A stretch of DNA of 64,000 nt from NCBI RefSeq assembly GCF_000196015.1, contig NC_007974.2, forward strand, positions 868,001 to 932,000, in the 5' to 3' direction. Position 1 is the first letter of the stretch, and each line of letters opens with the position of its first letter. The notes beneath the pieces are model-generated. The model had not been told where the DNA came from, ran no database searches, and saw nothing but the letters and a program-made list of their open reading frames with translations. Positions 44,409 through 53,490 of this stretch are shown piece after piece. Made by a program: the position numbers and the translations under genes. Source of the DNA: Cupriavidus metallidurans CH34. Its GTDB lineage: Bacteria; Pseudomonadota; Gammaproteobacteria; Burkholderiales; Burkholderiaceae.

Positions 44409-45842
44409 TCAACGCCGGGTGGCGCGAAGTGTTTCACCGAGTTGGGTCAGGCCACTCCGTATATCGTCCACACCGATGCCGCCGTAGCCAAACAGAATGC
44501 CTTGCCGCGAAGGCTGGGTATTGAACATCCTGGAAATGCCGTACAGGCCCACCGATGCCTGGTTGGCCCGGGCAATGATGTCTGCTTCGTTTGTATCGTC
44601 GGCCAGTATCGCGACCAGATGGATGCCGGCCACGGACGGTAGCGGCGTGAAGACGTCGGCCAGGTCACCCTGCAGGTACTCCAGCAGCGTCGCGCGTCGC
44701 CTGGCGTACTCCCGGTGCATGTGGCGCAGATGCTTGGCGAAGTATCCGTCCAGCATGAACTTGCCCAATGCGGTCTGCATCAGGGTGCTGCTATGCCAGT
44801 CACTGACCTGTTTGGCCTTTCGAAGCGTGGCCGCCAGGGACGACGGCGGAATCATGTAGCCAATCCGCAGTTCCGGAAAGATGGTCTTCGAAAACGTGCC
44901 AACGTATGCAACGACTCCGGCGTTGTCGAGACTCTTCAATGATTCCATCGGTCTGCCCTCGAAGCGGTATTCGCCGTCATAGTCATCCTCGATCACGAGA
45001 GCGCCTCGCCGGTGCGCCCATTCGAGCAGGGCAAGGCGACGCTCAAGCGTCATCGGCATGCCTAGCGGAAACTGGTGGGACGGCGTGACATAGACCATCC
45101 TCGCCTTCGACGGCAGGGCATCCACCCGCAGACCGTCCTTGTCGACCGGTACGTCGATCACCCTGGCGCCCGCCGCGGTAAAGACGCTTCGCGCGGGCGG
45201 ATAGCCGGGATCTTCCACCGCGATCACATCGCCTGGCCGGATGACCGCGCGCGCCAGCAGTTCAATGGCCTGTTGCGCTCCGTTGGTAACGATGACGTCC
45301 TGCCAGTTGCTGACCACCGCGCGGCTCGAAGCCAGATAACGCGAGATGGCCAGACGCAGTTCCTGATCGCCCGATGGGTCGTGATAAGAACCGTTTCCGC
45401 GCGCCTGGATGCGCAGCGCGTGGCTAACGCATTTGCGCCATTTGTCGAACGGAAACAGGCGCTTGTCGGTGACGCCGCCTACGAAATCGAAGCGTGCCGG
45501 CATGTCTTTCCGGCTCGCGGGCAATGCCTCGGGTAGCGTTTCCCACACCGCTCCAGTGGCCTGCACGATCCGCTCGCGCGGCGGCGTAGGCGCCAGGCGC
45601 GTCATCTCATCGGACACGAAGGTTCCGTCGCCGGTACGAGACCGCAGATAGCCTTCGCCGATCAACCGCTCGAACACATCGAGCGTCGTCTTTCTGGAGA
45701 CGTCGAGCTCCGACGCCAGCGTGCGTGTGGAGGGTAGGCGTTCTCCTGGCGCGAGCCGTCCGTCGACGATGCTGGCGCGAATCTGTCGATAGATCTGACC
45801 AGCCAGGTCACGGCGGCCGCGGAGCTTGATGTGGGCGTTCAT
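44409..45842 (-). CDS. MocR/PdxR-type regulator (GntR helix-turn-helix + aminotransferase fold)
   Basis: 477 aa. The GntR winged helix (LAGQIYRQIRASIVDGRLAPG, LPSTRTLASELDVSRKTTLD) spans residues 12-85. The class I aminotransferase-like domain has the PLP lysine in YVGTFSKTIFPELRIGYM. The ATG at 45842 is chosen; the upstream extension is not conserved. It probably activates the carboxymuconolactone-decarboxylase/cupin operon immediately downstream. Divergent from an SDR gene. Confidence 0.9.
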   Translation of the reverse strand: MNAHIKLRGRRDLAGQIYRQIRASIVDGRLAPGERLPSTRTLASELDVSRKTTLDVFERLIGEGYLRSRTGDGTFVSDEMTRLAPTPPRERIVQATGAVWETLPEALPASRKDMPARFDFVGGVTDKRLFPFDKWRKCVSHALRIQARGNGSYHDPSGDQELRLAISRYLASSRAVVSNWQDVIVTNGAQQAIELLARAVIRPGDVIAVEDPGYPPARSVFTAAGARVIDVPVDKDGLRVDALPSKARMVYVTPSHQFPLGMPMTLERRLALLEWAHRRGALVIEDDYDGEYRFEGRPMESLKSLDNAGVVAYVGTFSKTIFPELRIGYMIPPSSLAATLRKAKQVSDWHSSTLMQTALGKFMLDGYFAKHLRHMHREYARRRATLLEYLQGDLADVFTPLPSVAGIHLVAILADDTNEADIIARANQASVGLYGISRMFNTQPSRQGILFGYGGIGVDDIRSGLTQLGETLRATRR

Positions 45843-45955
45843 CTTGTAGGCGCGAATGGCGATTCCGCCGGATTCTAGGGCTAGTTGCGGCGTTGAAGAG
45901 GAGTACGCGGCCCGAAACCACACTGGCGATGTGGGGTCTCGGCGTGTTCGTTGTG

Positions 45956-46002
45956 TTTTGTATCGATCGATCTATAATAATTTCGTAGCAATCGATACAA
46001 AA
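45956..46002 (+). promoter_or_regulatory. SDR promoter with large inverted-repeat operator
   Basis: Arms TTTTGTATCGAT (45956-45967) and ATCGATACAAAA (45991-46002) are perfectly complementary, with a 23-base spacer. TTGTGT (45951) - 16 bases - TATAAT (45973-45978) forms the promoter. The layout and sequence match the TetR promoter at 34534-34581. Confidence 0.8.
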
Positions 46003-46045
46003 TTGGCCGAAGCGAGGGCGCTCCGGCACGGAACCTGGATATGCA

Positions 46046-46765
46046 ATGTCACACAAGACTTTCCTGATCACCGGTGCGAGCAAGGGAATCGGCCGGGCGT
46101 TGTCCCATCGCCTGGCGGCTGCCGGGCACAAAGTGATCGGCGTCGCGCGTAACGCCGACCCCGGTTTCCCCGGCATTCTGGTGCCCATCGATCTCACGGA
46201 CCCGGTTGCCACTGAACATGCGCTGACGACACTGAGGTCCGAGCACGTGATCGACGGTGTCGTGAACAACGTGGGGTTCATCGAGCTTGCGCCACTTGGC
46301 AATATCGACCTGGATGCCATGGACGACATGTTTCGGTCGAACCTGCGGCCAGCCGTTCAGCTTGTCCAGGCGCTGTTGCCGGACATGCGGGAGCGGGGTT
46401 GGGGCCGTATCGTGAACCTGTCGAGCCTTGTCGTGCTGGGCGTTGCGAACCGCTCCGTCTATGCCGCGGCCAAAAGCGCCATGATCAGCTTCACACGAAC
46501 GTGGGCACTCGAACTCGCACCCACCGGGATCACGGTGAATGCGGTCGCGCCGGGGCCTGTTGAAACCGAAATGTTCCGTGCCAATACGCCACAGGGCAGC
46601 GATGCGGAGAAGCGATTTCTGTCCATGGTGCCGATGGGGCGTCTGGGCAAGCCGGATGAACTGGCCGCCGCGATCGAATTCCTGCTTTCCGAGCCTGCCG
46701 GCTTTATTACGGGGCAGACGCTGTTCGTGGATGGCGGCGCGTCGATTGGCAAGGCAGCGCTCTAG
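46046..46765 (+). CDS. short-chain dehydrogenase/reductase
   Basis: 239 aa classical SDR: TGASKGIGRAL, NNVGF (NNAG variant), the catalytic VYAAAKSAMISFTRTWALEL and a C-terminal FITGQTLFVDGGASIG, as in FabG-like reductases. Single gene. Its promoter carries the operator shared with the TetR gene 11 kb away. Electrophile-inducible detoxification is a plausible role. Confidence 0.92.
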   Translation: MSHKTFLITGASKGIGRALSHRLAAAGHKVIGVARNADPGFPGILVPIDLTDPVATEHALTTLRSEHVIDGVVNNVGFIELAPLGNIDLDAMDDMFRSNLRPAVQLVQALLPDMRERGWGRIVNLSSLVVLGVANRSVYAAAKSAMISFTRTWALELAPTGITVNAVAPGPVETEMFRANTPQGSDAEKRFLSMVPMGRLGKPDELAAAIEFLLSEPAGFITGQTLFVDGGASIGKAAL

Positions 46766-47046
46766 CGCCCGGGACAGTGCCCCGTAGTCTTGCGATGGAA
46801 GGGCATGTTGCGGAGACGGCCGGTGGCACCGCCGAAGGCCGGCGAGACATCTTGTGGCCTCGTTGGCCCCTTTGTGCTCTTTGGCCCCTTTGGGCCGATT
46901 GGCACGCAGCGGCCAGACGATCGTGTCATCTGGCACTTATATCCCGGTTGCGCTGGTCGCGCGCGGGCACACTGGCATCAAATCCCATGAGATGACCGCC
47001 GATACCAGACCGGTATTGGCGGCCGTTCCGACCATGAGGTCTAGCC
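46766..47046. other. gene-free stretch
   Basis: About 280 bases between the SDR and the first AraC gene. Contains an imperfect tandem TTGGCCCCTTTGTGCTC/TTTGGCCCCTTTGGGC repeat near 46865-46900, nothing coding. Confidence 0.4.
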
Positions 47047-48048
47047 ATGCGTGCCCAATCGCCCCTGTTGATCAGGAACTGGTCCACCAGCGATGTTCCG
47101 CAAAGCCAGCGGTACGACTACTACGCCCATGCATTGGCAACAGCGATCTTCCCGATCCAGTTGAGCGGGAGCGCGCCGAGTGCCTTTGGCGTGGACATGT
47201 CCGCGGCCGACCTGGGCGGCATGACAGTCATCCGCCAGCGCGGAACCCCGCACCGTTGCTTTGCCGACAGGGGCAATATCGCGAGAGCCGAGGGGCGAAC
47301 ATTCCACTTGCTTACCAGCACGCGATCCGCATGGACACTGGAGCACTTGACGCGCGAACGTCTGGGGCCCGGCGACGTCATCATGTGCGACTCGTCTATT
47401 CCGTTCAATCTCGAGATCGGCAACGATTTCAACATCGTTCACGTCGCGCTCTCGGAAGCCTGGATCCGGCAGTGGCTGCCCGCACCGTCCGTTCTGGTCG
47501 GCGCCAGGATAGACGCGAACGATAGCTGGGGCCGCGCGCTATCGGCATTCCTACAGAGTCTGGAACCCGCACGGCTCGCCGACTATCCGCTGCCACGGTC
47601 ATTCATTGGCGACCACATCGGATCGCTGCTGGCGTTCCTTGCGCAAAGCAGGAGCGCAGTTCCACCGAAGCCAGCCAAAACCGAGGGTGCCGCGGTGCTG
47701 GATCGCATTCGCGACTGCATGGCCGGACAGTCGCGCGAGGCGACCCTGTGCGCGGCCGACGTCGCTGCAGCCGTAAGCATTTCGGTACGCAGTCTCCATC
47801 GCCACTTCGCAAGATCGTCCACGACGTTTGGAGCCGTACTGATGGCCATGCGATGCGCGGATGCGGTTCGGATGCTGGAATCATCGAGCTTCAGCAGGCT
47901 GACCGTCGCCGAGATTGGGCGGCGGGCAGGGTTTGCCGATGCCGCCCATTTTTCCCGGGTGATGCGTGCTCGCGTGGGGCACACGCCAAACCAGCTCCGC
48001 CGCGCGCACGCTGGCCCCTCGTCCCGCGACGATCCGAAGGAGGAGTAA
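47047..48048 (+). CDS. AraC-family transcriptional regulator
   Basis: 333 aa. AraC-binding-like N-terminal domain beginning NWSTSDVPQSQRYDYY, and a C-terminal pair of helix-turn-helices (VAAAVSISVRSLHRHFARS, IGRRAGFADAAHFSRVMRAR). The following paralogue begins 3 bp after its stop, so they are cotranscribed. Possible targets are the SDR upstream and the oxidase operon downstream. Confidence 0.9.
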   Translation: MRAQSPLLIRNWSTSDVPQSQRYDYYAHALATAIFPIQLSGSAPSAFGVDMSAADLGGMTVIRQRGTPHRCFADRGNIARAEGRTFHLLTSTRSAWTLEHLTRERLGPGDVIMCDSSIPFNLEIGNDFNIVHVALSEAWIRQWLPAPSVLVGARIDANDSWGRALSAFLQSLEPARLADYPLPRSFIGDHIGSLLAFLAQSRSAVPPKPAKTEGAAVLDRIRDCMAGQSREATLCAADVAAAVSISVRSLHRHFARSSTTFGAVLMAMRCADAVRMLESSSFSRLTVAEIGRRAGFADAAHFSRVMRARVGHTPNQLRRAHAGPSSRDDPKEE

Positions 48049-48051
48049 GCC

Positions 48052-49023
48052 GTGAGCGCAATCGTGACTTGGTCGACCAACGCCGTTCCCCGAACGCAGC
48101 GACTTGACTACTTCGCCGCGGCGTTGTCCTCGGCCCTTGTCCCAATGCAGGTGGAGGCCACACACACGGGTGCGCTCGCCTCGCATATGTCGATGCTCGA
48201 AATCGATGACGTAGACGTGCTGTCGCAATGCGGATCCGCGCATCGGTCATTGCGCGGTCGCGCGGAGCTTGCGCGGAGTGGTGCACACACCTACCACCTC
48301 ATCGTGAATCGACGCGCAGCCTGGTACGTGGAACATGCGGGCGCCACGCGTGTGCGGGCGGGGCAGGCATTCCTGATCGATTCGGCAAGGGCCAATCTCA
48401 TCGAAATGCCGTCAGCCTACGAGGTCACCCACGTGAAGATGCCCGAAGCATGGCTGCGCCGCTGGGTGCGGGAGCCGAGCCGGATGGTTGGCCGGCCGCT
48501 CGGCGGCGAGGCCGGCCAAATGGATCATGCGCTGGCTGCGTTCGTGGCCGGGATGACGCCACACGCGCTGCGTGATGGACCGTTGCCGGCATCGATGATG
48601 ATCGATCATCTCGGCGCCATGCTCGCCATGGCAAGCGGAACAACGGGAAGACCGATCGCGGCCTCGTCTGCCGCACTTGCGCTCTACAACAAGGTTTTCG
48701 CCTGCATTGCCAACCGGAGCGCGGAGCCCCTGCTGAGCGCGGGCGACATCGCGAATTCGCTGGCGATTGCAGAGAGCGAATTGCACAGTGTGCTCGCGTC
48801 GTTCGGCGACACCTTTGCGAGCTTGCTTGTCACGCATCGTCTCGCCAATGCGCGTCGGATGCTGGCGTCTCGCGCATTCGAGGCCTTTACTGTGCCCGAG
48901 ATCGCGCTTCGCGCCGGCTTCTCTCGCGGCGCCGATTTGACGAATCTGCTTGAGCCCGGTGACACATCGGGCAGCGATGCCTGCCCAGCGCGGGATCGGC
49001 CGAAGCGTCTCCGATCCTCGTAG
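48052..49023 (+). CDS. AraC-family regulator paralogue with divergent C-terminus
   Basis: 323 aa from a GTG preceded by AGGAGG. The N-terminal domain matches the preceding gene (VTWSTNAVPRTQRLDYF). The second helix-turn-helix is abnormal: IALRAGFSRGADLTNLLEPG departs from the expected ...HFTRxFRRxxG, and a neighbouring frame (VTHRAAMPAQRG) looks more like the usual ending. A late frameshift near 48950 is likely, so DNA binding may be lost. Confidence 0.75.
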   Translation: MSAIVTWSTNAVPRTQRLDYFAAALSSALVPMQVEATHTGALASHMSMLEIDDVDVLSQCGSAHRSLRGRAELARSGAHTYHLIVNRRAAWYVEHAGATRVRAGQAFLIDSARANLIEMPSAYEVTHVKMPEAWLRRWVREPSRMVGRPLGGEAGQMDHALAAFVAGMTPHALRDGPLPASMMIDHLGAMLAMASGTTGRPIAASSAALALYNKVFACIANRSAEPLLSAGDIANSLAIAESELHSVLASFGDTFASLLVTHRLANARRMLASRAFEAFTVPEIALRAGFSRGADLTNLLEPGDTSGSDACPARDRPKRLRSS

Positions 49024-49179
49024 CGTCGACGCCGCTCCAATGGCTACCTGAAAATGAATCAAAAGTGGCTATGTGAAGTAACCGGGCTTCGGCCGTAAGC
49101 TCCGGCACCAGCACGTTTCATCGTTCGCCTCGAACTCACCAGCGGATTCACGTCGGATACGCGTTGCCTGCGAGTCTTC
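49024..49179. promoter_or_regulatory. leader region of the oxidase operon
   Basis: 156 bases before the CcoSN gene. No full FNR box (TTGAT-N4-ATCAA) was found, only a half-site ATCAA near 49057. Promoter not resolved. Confidence 0.3.
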
Positions 49180-50769
49180 ATGAATACAGTCGCCATCCTG
49201 ATGTCGGCGTTTCTGCTTTCAGTGTTTGCCCTCGGGGCATTCATCTGGAGTATGCGGAAGGGCCTGTTCGATACCTCGCCGGCCGCGGCACGCGTGATCT
49301 TCGCCGATGAGGAGGCTGGGCACTCGGAAGACCCAGCTTCGGCGCGCCATGGAATTGTCGACCGGTCGCGCGAAGAAGCCGACCGGTCATCCGCGCCAGT
49401 CGTGTTCCTGTTCATCTGTTGCGCGATGGTATGGCTTCTGGTTGCTTCGGTCGCCGGCCTGACCGCGTCGATCAAGCTGCACGAGCCCGATCTGCTGGCT
49501 TCGGTGCCATGGCTGTCTTTTGGTCGGATACGCACGATTCATTTGAACGCGGTGGCCTATGGCTGGGCGCCGATGGCGGGGCTTGGCATCGCGATGTTTC
49601 TGCTGCCGCGCCTACTGAAGACCGAGCTGATGGGCGGGCGCTGGGCCGTGCTGGGGGCCGCGCTCTGGAATGCCGGGTTGATCGCGGGTATCGGCAGTAT
49701 CGCGGCGGGCATTTCCGATGGACTCGAATGGCTGGAGATTCCCTGGCAGGTTGACATCCTGTTCGTGATCGGCGGAGCTTTCGTCGGCTTTCCCCTTGTG
49801 TTGACGCTGGTGAATCGCAAGGTCGACCACCTCTATGTTTCCGTCTGGTACATGGGATGCGCGTTGTTCTGGTTCCCCGTGCTCTTTCTCGTTGCCAACA
49901 TTCCGGGTCTCCATTTCGGCGTGGAGCAGGCCACTATGAACTGGTGGTTCGGGCATAACGTGCTGGGTCTGTTCTACACGCCGCTTGCGCTTGCCTCGAT
50001 CTACTACTTCCTGCCGAAGATCATTGGGCAGCCTGTCAGGTCTTATGGCTTGTCATTGCTTGGGTTCTGGGCGCTGGCTTTCTTCTACGGACAAGTGGGC
50101 GGGCACCACCTGGTGGGCGGACCGGTACCGGGGTGGCTGATCACACTGTCAATCGTGCAGAGCATGATGATGTTGATTCCAGTCATCGCGTTCTCAATCA
50201 ACCAGCACCAGACGCTACGAGGCCATTTTCGCCAGCTGATCGAATCCCCGACGCTTCGGTTCGTGACTTTCGGCGGCATGATGTACACGCTGAGCTCGAT
50301 TCAGGGTTCCTTCGAGGCGTTGCGAGCCGTCAATCGCGTCACCCACTTCACGCACTACACGGTCGCACACGCGCATCTTGGCCTCTATGCCTTCGTGAGC
50401 TTCGCGTTCTTTGGCGCGATCTACTTCATCGTGCCGCGTATCACCGGTCGCGAGTGGCCGTACCGTTGGATGATCTATTGCCACTTCTGGCTGGCTGCCG
50501 GCGGGATCTGCGTCTACTTCGTCAGTCTGACCATTGGCGGTTGGCTGCAGGGCATGGCCATGCTTGATGCCGCTCGTCCGTTCATGGATTCGGTGCAGGT
50601 GACCATTCCTTATCTGAAGGCGCGGTCGGTGGGCGGCACGATGATGCTGGCCGGCCACCTTTGTCTTGTTGCGAACTTCGTATGCGCGATCTTCGGGTTT
50701 GGTCCCAAGCGCGATCGTCCTGCGCTGTTTCACCAGGGCGGCAAGCCGGAGCAGGGAGTGGAAACATGA
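49180..50769 (+). CDS. CcoS-CcoN fusion, catalytic subunit of a cbb3-like oxidase
   Basis: 529 aa. Residues 1-50 (one helix, then RKGLFDTSPAAARVIFADEE) resemble CcoS, normally a separate copper-insertion factor. The rest is CcoN: heme b ligand His121 (RTIHLNAVAYGW), CuB ligands His259 (FGHN), His309 and His310 (VGGHH), the helix-VII Tyr303 (FFYGQVGGHH) and His397/His399 (TVAHAHLG). About fourteen membrane helices. It reduces O2 with high affinity. The stop overlaps the CcoO start (ATGA). Confidence 0.92.
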   Translation: MNTVAILMSAFLLSVFALGAFIWSMRKGLFDTSPAAARVIFADEEAGHSEDPASARHGIVDRSREEADRSSAPVVFLFICCAMVWLLVASVAGLTASIKLHEPDLLASVPWLSFGRIRTIHLNAVAYGWAPMAGLGIAMFLLPRLLKTELMGGRWAVLGAALWNAGLIAGIGSIAAGISDGLEWLEIPWQVDILFVIGGAFVGFPLVLTLVNRKVDHLYVSVWYMGCALFWFPVLFLVANIPGLHFGVEQATMNWWFGHNVLGLFYTPLALASIYYFLPKIIGQPVRSYGLSLLGFWALAFFYGQVGGHHLVGGPVPGWLITLSIVQSMMMLIPVIAFSINQHQTLRGHFRQLIESPTLRFVTFGGMMYTLSSIQGSFEALRAVNRVTHFTHYTVAHAHLGLYAFVSFAFFGAIYFIVPRITGREWPYRWMIYCHFWLAAGGICVYFVSLTIGGWLQGMAMLDAARPFMDSVQVTIPYLKARSVGGTMMLAGHLCLVANFVCAIFGFGPKRDRPALFHQGGKPEQGVET

Positions 50770-51365
50770 ACAACGAAAACGCACTGCTTGCAGGTGGCAT
50801 GACGATGCTGGCGATCGCCACCAGCGCATTGGTCGTGATCCCGTACCTGCAGTTGCACGACGTGAAGCCAACGCCAGGCCTGAAGCCGTACACCACAGCG
50901 GAGTTGCGTGGGCGCGGCGTGTATATCGCCAATGGCTGCATCTACTGTCATTCGCAGCAACCACGAGACAGCAGTTTCGCGCCCGATGCCAAACGTGGCT
51001 GGGGGCGAGCCGCCGTTGCCGGCGACTACTACTACGACAGCCCCCATCTTCTCGGCACCATGCGAACGGGGCCGGATCTGATGAACATCGGGGTGCGCCA
51101 GCCCAGCGCAGACTGGCATCTCGGCCATCTGTACCAGCCCCGTGCCTATGTCAGCGGCAGCATCATGCCGAGCTATCCATACCTGTTCGATGCCAAGGAC
51201 GCTCCCGATGCCGGCGAGAAGGCCATCACCTTGCCACCAGGCTACGCGCCAGTTGGCAAGGTGATTGTTCCCACTGCGGCGGCGCTGGATCTTGTGGCAT
51301 ACCTGCAGTCACTGAACCGGACCGGGCCCGTATTGCCACCGATCAATGGCGCTGCGGCGCGCTGA
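50766..51365 (+). CDS. CcoO-like mono-heme cytochrome c subunit
   Basis: 199 aa. One N-terminal membrane helix, one heme c site (C58-I-Y-C61-H62), the CcoO block GDYYYDSPHLLGTMRTGPDL and a distal Met in SGSIMPSYPYLF. Same length as CcoO. Accepts electrons from the CcoP-like subunit or a soluble cytochrome and gives them to CcoN. Starts within the stop codon of the fusion gene. Confidence 0.92.
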   Translation: MNNENALLAGGMTMLAIATSALVVIPYLQLHDVKPTPGLKPYTTAELRGRGVYIANGCIYCHSQQPRDSSFAPDAKRGWGRAAVAGDYYYDSPHLLGTMRTGPDLMNIGVRQPSADWHLGHLYQPRAYVSGSIMPSYPYLFDAKDAPDAGEKAITLPPGYAPVGKVIVPTAAALDLVAYLQSLNRTGPVLPPINGAAAR

Positions 51366-51380
51366 AGGCAGGAGACTGCA

Positions 51381-51989
51381 ATGACCGATGTTCGGGAAAC
51401 ACGGCAGGCCGAGGCGGCGCGTGCGCGCGAGCATGAAGACCCGCATGAGAATCAGGCGCCCATTCCGCGCTATGTGCTGGCAATGGTTGCCGTTCTGGTG
51501 GCATGGGGGGCGTGGTACATCGCCACGGCTCCAATCAATCAGGCGCCTGAACTGGGCGATCGCCGCACGCTGGCGGACCTGCGCGGCAATGCGAAGGGCG
51601 CTGGAGCGAAGGTCGACGGCGCCGCAATCTTTCAGAGCCGCTGCGTGGCTTGCCACCAATCCAATGGACAAGGCTTGCCCGGCGTCTTTCCGCCCCTGGC
51701 CGGATCGGAATGGGTCAACGGTAACGAGTCCCGTGTCGCACGGATTGTATTGCGAGGCGTGACCGGCAAGCTGACCGTCAAGGGCGCGGTCTATAACGGG
51801 GCGATGCCGGCATTTGCCGACCAGCTTACCGATGCCGAGATCGCGGCCGTACTGACACATGTACGCGTCCAGTGGGGAAATAGTGCTTCGGCAATTTCGG
51901 CGGAAGCCGTTGCGGCATCGCGTGCCGACACTGCCGGAATGAAAGGATCCTTCGATGGCGACGCCGCGCTTGGCGGGTCCGGCGGCTAG
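51381..51989 (+). CDS. CcoP-like membrane-bound mono-heme cytochrome c
   Basis: 202 aa. A membrane helix at about 31-48, then a single class I cytochrome c domain with CVACH (C88, C91, H92) and distal Met in NGAMPAFADQL. Canonical CcoP has two hemes c, so this subunit is reduced by half. The 3' end overlaps the Sco gene by 35 bp. Codon use is like that of its neighbours. Confidence 0.9.
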   Translation: MTDVRETRQAEAARAREHEDPHENQAPIPRYVLAMVAVLVAWGAWYIATAPINQAPELGDRRTLADLRGNAKGAGAKVDGAAIFQSRCVACHQSNGQGLPGVFPPLAGSEWVNGNESRVARIVLRGVTGKLTVKGAVYNGAMPAFADQLTDAEIAAVLTHVRVQWGNSASAISAEAVAASRADTAGMKGSFDGDAALGGSGG

Positions 51990-52605
51990 GCCGTGGCTGG
52001 CGCTTGCCGCCGTACTGGCGGCGGGCATCGGCGGGCTGCACGCGCTGACCTACGGGTTGTCGGCCTGGACACTGGACGAGCGGCGTGACCTGCGGATCGC
52101 GTCGCTGGATCTTCGAATGCCAGCGACTGCAGTGCGGAACCAGCAAGGGCATGGTGTGCAACTGTTTTCCGGAAACGCGACGTCGACGGTGTACATCGTG
52201 GATTTCATCTACACACGCTGCAATACCGTATGTAGCGCGCTGGGCGGCGAGTTCGCGCAGTTGTCTCACCAGGTCAAGGCCGATGGCTTGTCAGGTCAAC
52301 TTGGTCTTGTTTCGATCTCACTCGACGCGCGCGATACGGCTGGCGACTTGAAAACGTACGCAGCAACGTATCGGGCGAGCTTGCCAGAGTGGGAGGTGGT
52401 CACCGCAAGCGATTCGCGCGAACTGAACGCGTTGCTACGCCAGGCGGATGTGATAGCGATCCCGGATGGGATGGGCGGCATCACGCATAACGGGGCACTC
52501 GACGTGGTTTCCGCGAATGGTGTGGTTTTGGCCACGTATCCAATGGAGCAATTTCAACAGGCGTATTTGTTTGCACGAAGCGTCGTGCGTCAGGCGGCGC
52601 GATGA
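51955..52605 (+). CDS. SCO1/SenC-family copper chaperone
   Basis: 216 aa. A membrane anchor (about 13-30) and a thioredoxin-like domain with the copper motif TRCNTVC (C89, C93) and distal His178 (GGITHNG). Sco proteins deliver copper to CuA or CuB sites; in a cbb3 operon without CuA it would serve CuB, as known for SenC/PrrC. It overlaps both neighbouring genes. Confidence 0.92.
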   Translation: MATPRLAGPAARPWLALAAVLAAGIGGLHALTYGLSAWTLDERRDLRIASLDLRMPATAVRNQQGHGVQLFSGNATSTVYIVDFIYTRCNTVCSALGGEFAQLSHQVKADGLSGQLGLVSISLDARDTAGDLKTYAATYRASLPEWEVVTASDSRELNALLRQADVIAIPDGMGGITHNGALDVVSANGVVLATYPMEQFQQAYLFARSVVRQAAR

Positions 52606-53177
52606 GCAGGAAGTCATGGCATTTCGTTCTGCTGATTCTCCTGATTCCGGCGCTGCCCCCGCTCCGTGACGTCGTCGAGGCATCGATGTCTTCGCTGATG
52701 TTGTGTCTGCTGCCATGTCTGGCCGCGGCGGGTTGGGCCTTCGCCGAGCTATATGTCATAAGTCGCCGGAGCCTAATGGACGCGATGCGGCCCTACGGAC
52801 TCGCTCTCTGTACCCTGTGCACATTTTCATATGGCGTCTGGATGGTGCCCATTGCCATTGACCTGTCCAGAATGTCGATGGCTACGGGCATTGCGCGCGA
52901 TGCTTCGGTGTGCGTGGCGGGATTTTCGATGGCGCTTGCAATCCGCATTTCGCCGTGGCCCGTTTTACTCTTCTTCATTGGCAACTTGGTCTGGATGGGC
53001 GTGACAGTTGGATTGATCTTCGTTGAAGAGCCGGTGCGACTCTGCGCGAACTATCTGCTCGGAGACCAACATCAGGCCGGAGCTGGCATCGTCGCTTACT
53101 CGGCCGGCGCAGGACTATGGTTGCTTGGATGGGTTTTTCGCAAGGCGGGTCTTGCGGATCTGTCATCGGACATCTAG
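52602..53177 (+). CDS. membrane protein of unknown function in the oxidase operon
   Basis: 191 aa with five to six predicted helices and no recognised family. It starts in the Sco stop codon (ATGA), so it is translationally coupled. Cysteines lie in several helices (LCLLPCLAAAGW, LCTLCTFSYG), but no clear CxxC pair outside the membrane. An accessory or assembly protein for the oxidase is the likeliest role. Confidence 0.7.
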   Translation: MSRKSWHFVLLILLIPALPPLRDVVEASMSSLMLCLLPCLAAAGWAFAELYVISRRSLMDAMRPYGLALCTLCTFSYGVWMVPIAIDLSRMSMATGIARDASVCVAGFSMALAIRISPWPVLLFFIGNLVWMGVTVGLIFVEEPVRLCANYLLGDQHQAGAGIVAYSAGAGLWLLGWVFRKAGLADLSSDI

Positions 53178-53183
53178 CTCGCT

Positions 53184-53490
53184 TCACTCCACATCACCGC
53201 CGTCGATCTGCAGGACGGTGCCGGTTGCGAAGCCGTTGGCAATCAGGAAGCGGCCCGCCTGGGCGAGTTCCGATGCAGTACCCACGCGACCGACCGGAAG
53301 ACCCGCGCCGATGCCGTGTAGCACACTGGCGCGCGCGTCGGACGGCAGAAAGTCCCAGGTCGGGGAATCGACCACGCCCGGGGAGACGACGTTGACGCGA
53401 ATCGGTGCCAGCTCCACGGCCAGCGTTCGCGCCAGTCCGTCGAGCGCCGCCACGATGCTGGCTCCTGCGTTGGCCTTGTACGCGGCGCCT
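53184..53490 (-). pseudogene. 3' half of an atypical SDR gene
   Basis: Reads AALDGLARTLAVELAPIRVN, VVSPGVVDSPTW and GFATGTVLQIDGGDVE, the C-terminal half of an SDR. The nucleotide-binding N-terminus is absent; the sequence before it (53490-53606) is unrelated. Ends 7 bp from the oxidase-operon stop. Probably a decayed neighbour of the epoxide hydrolase. Confidence 0.8.

Noticed and set aside
49024..49179. Possible FNR box in front of the oxidase operon
   Set aside because: Only one half-site (ATCAA) is present; the left half does not match TTGAT at the required spacing.
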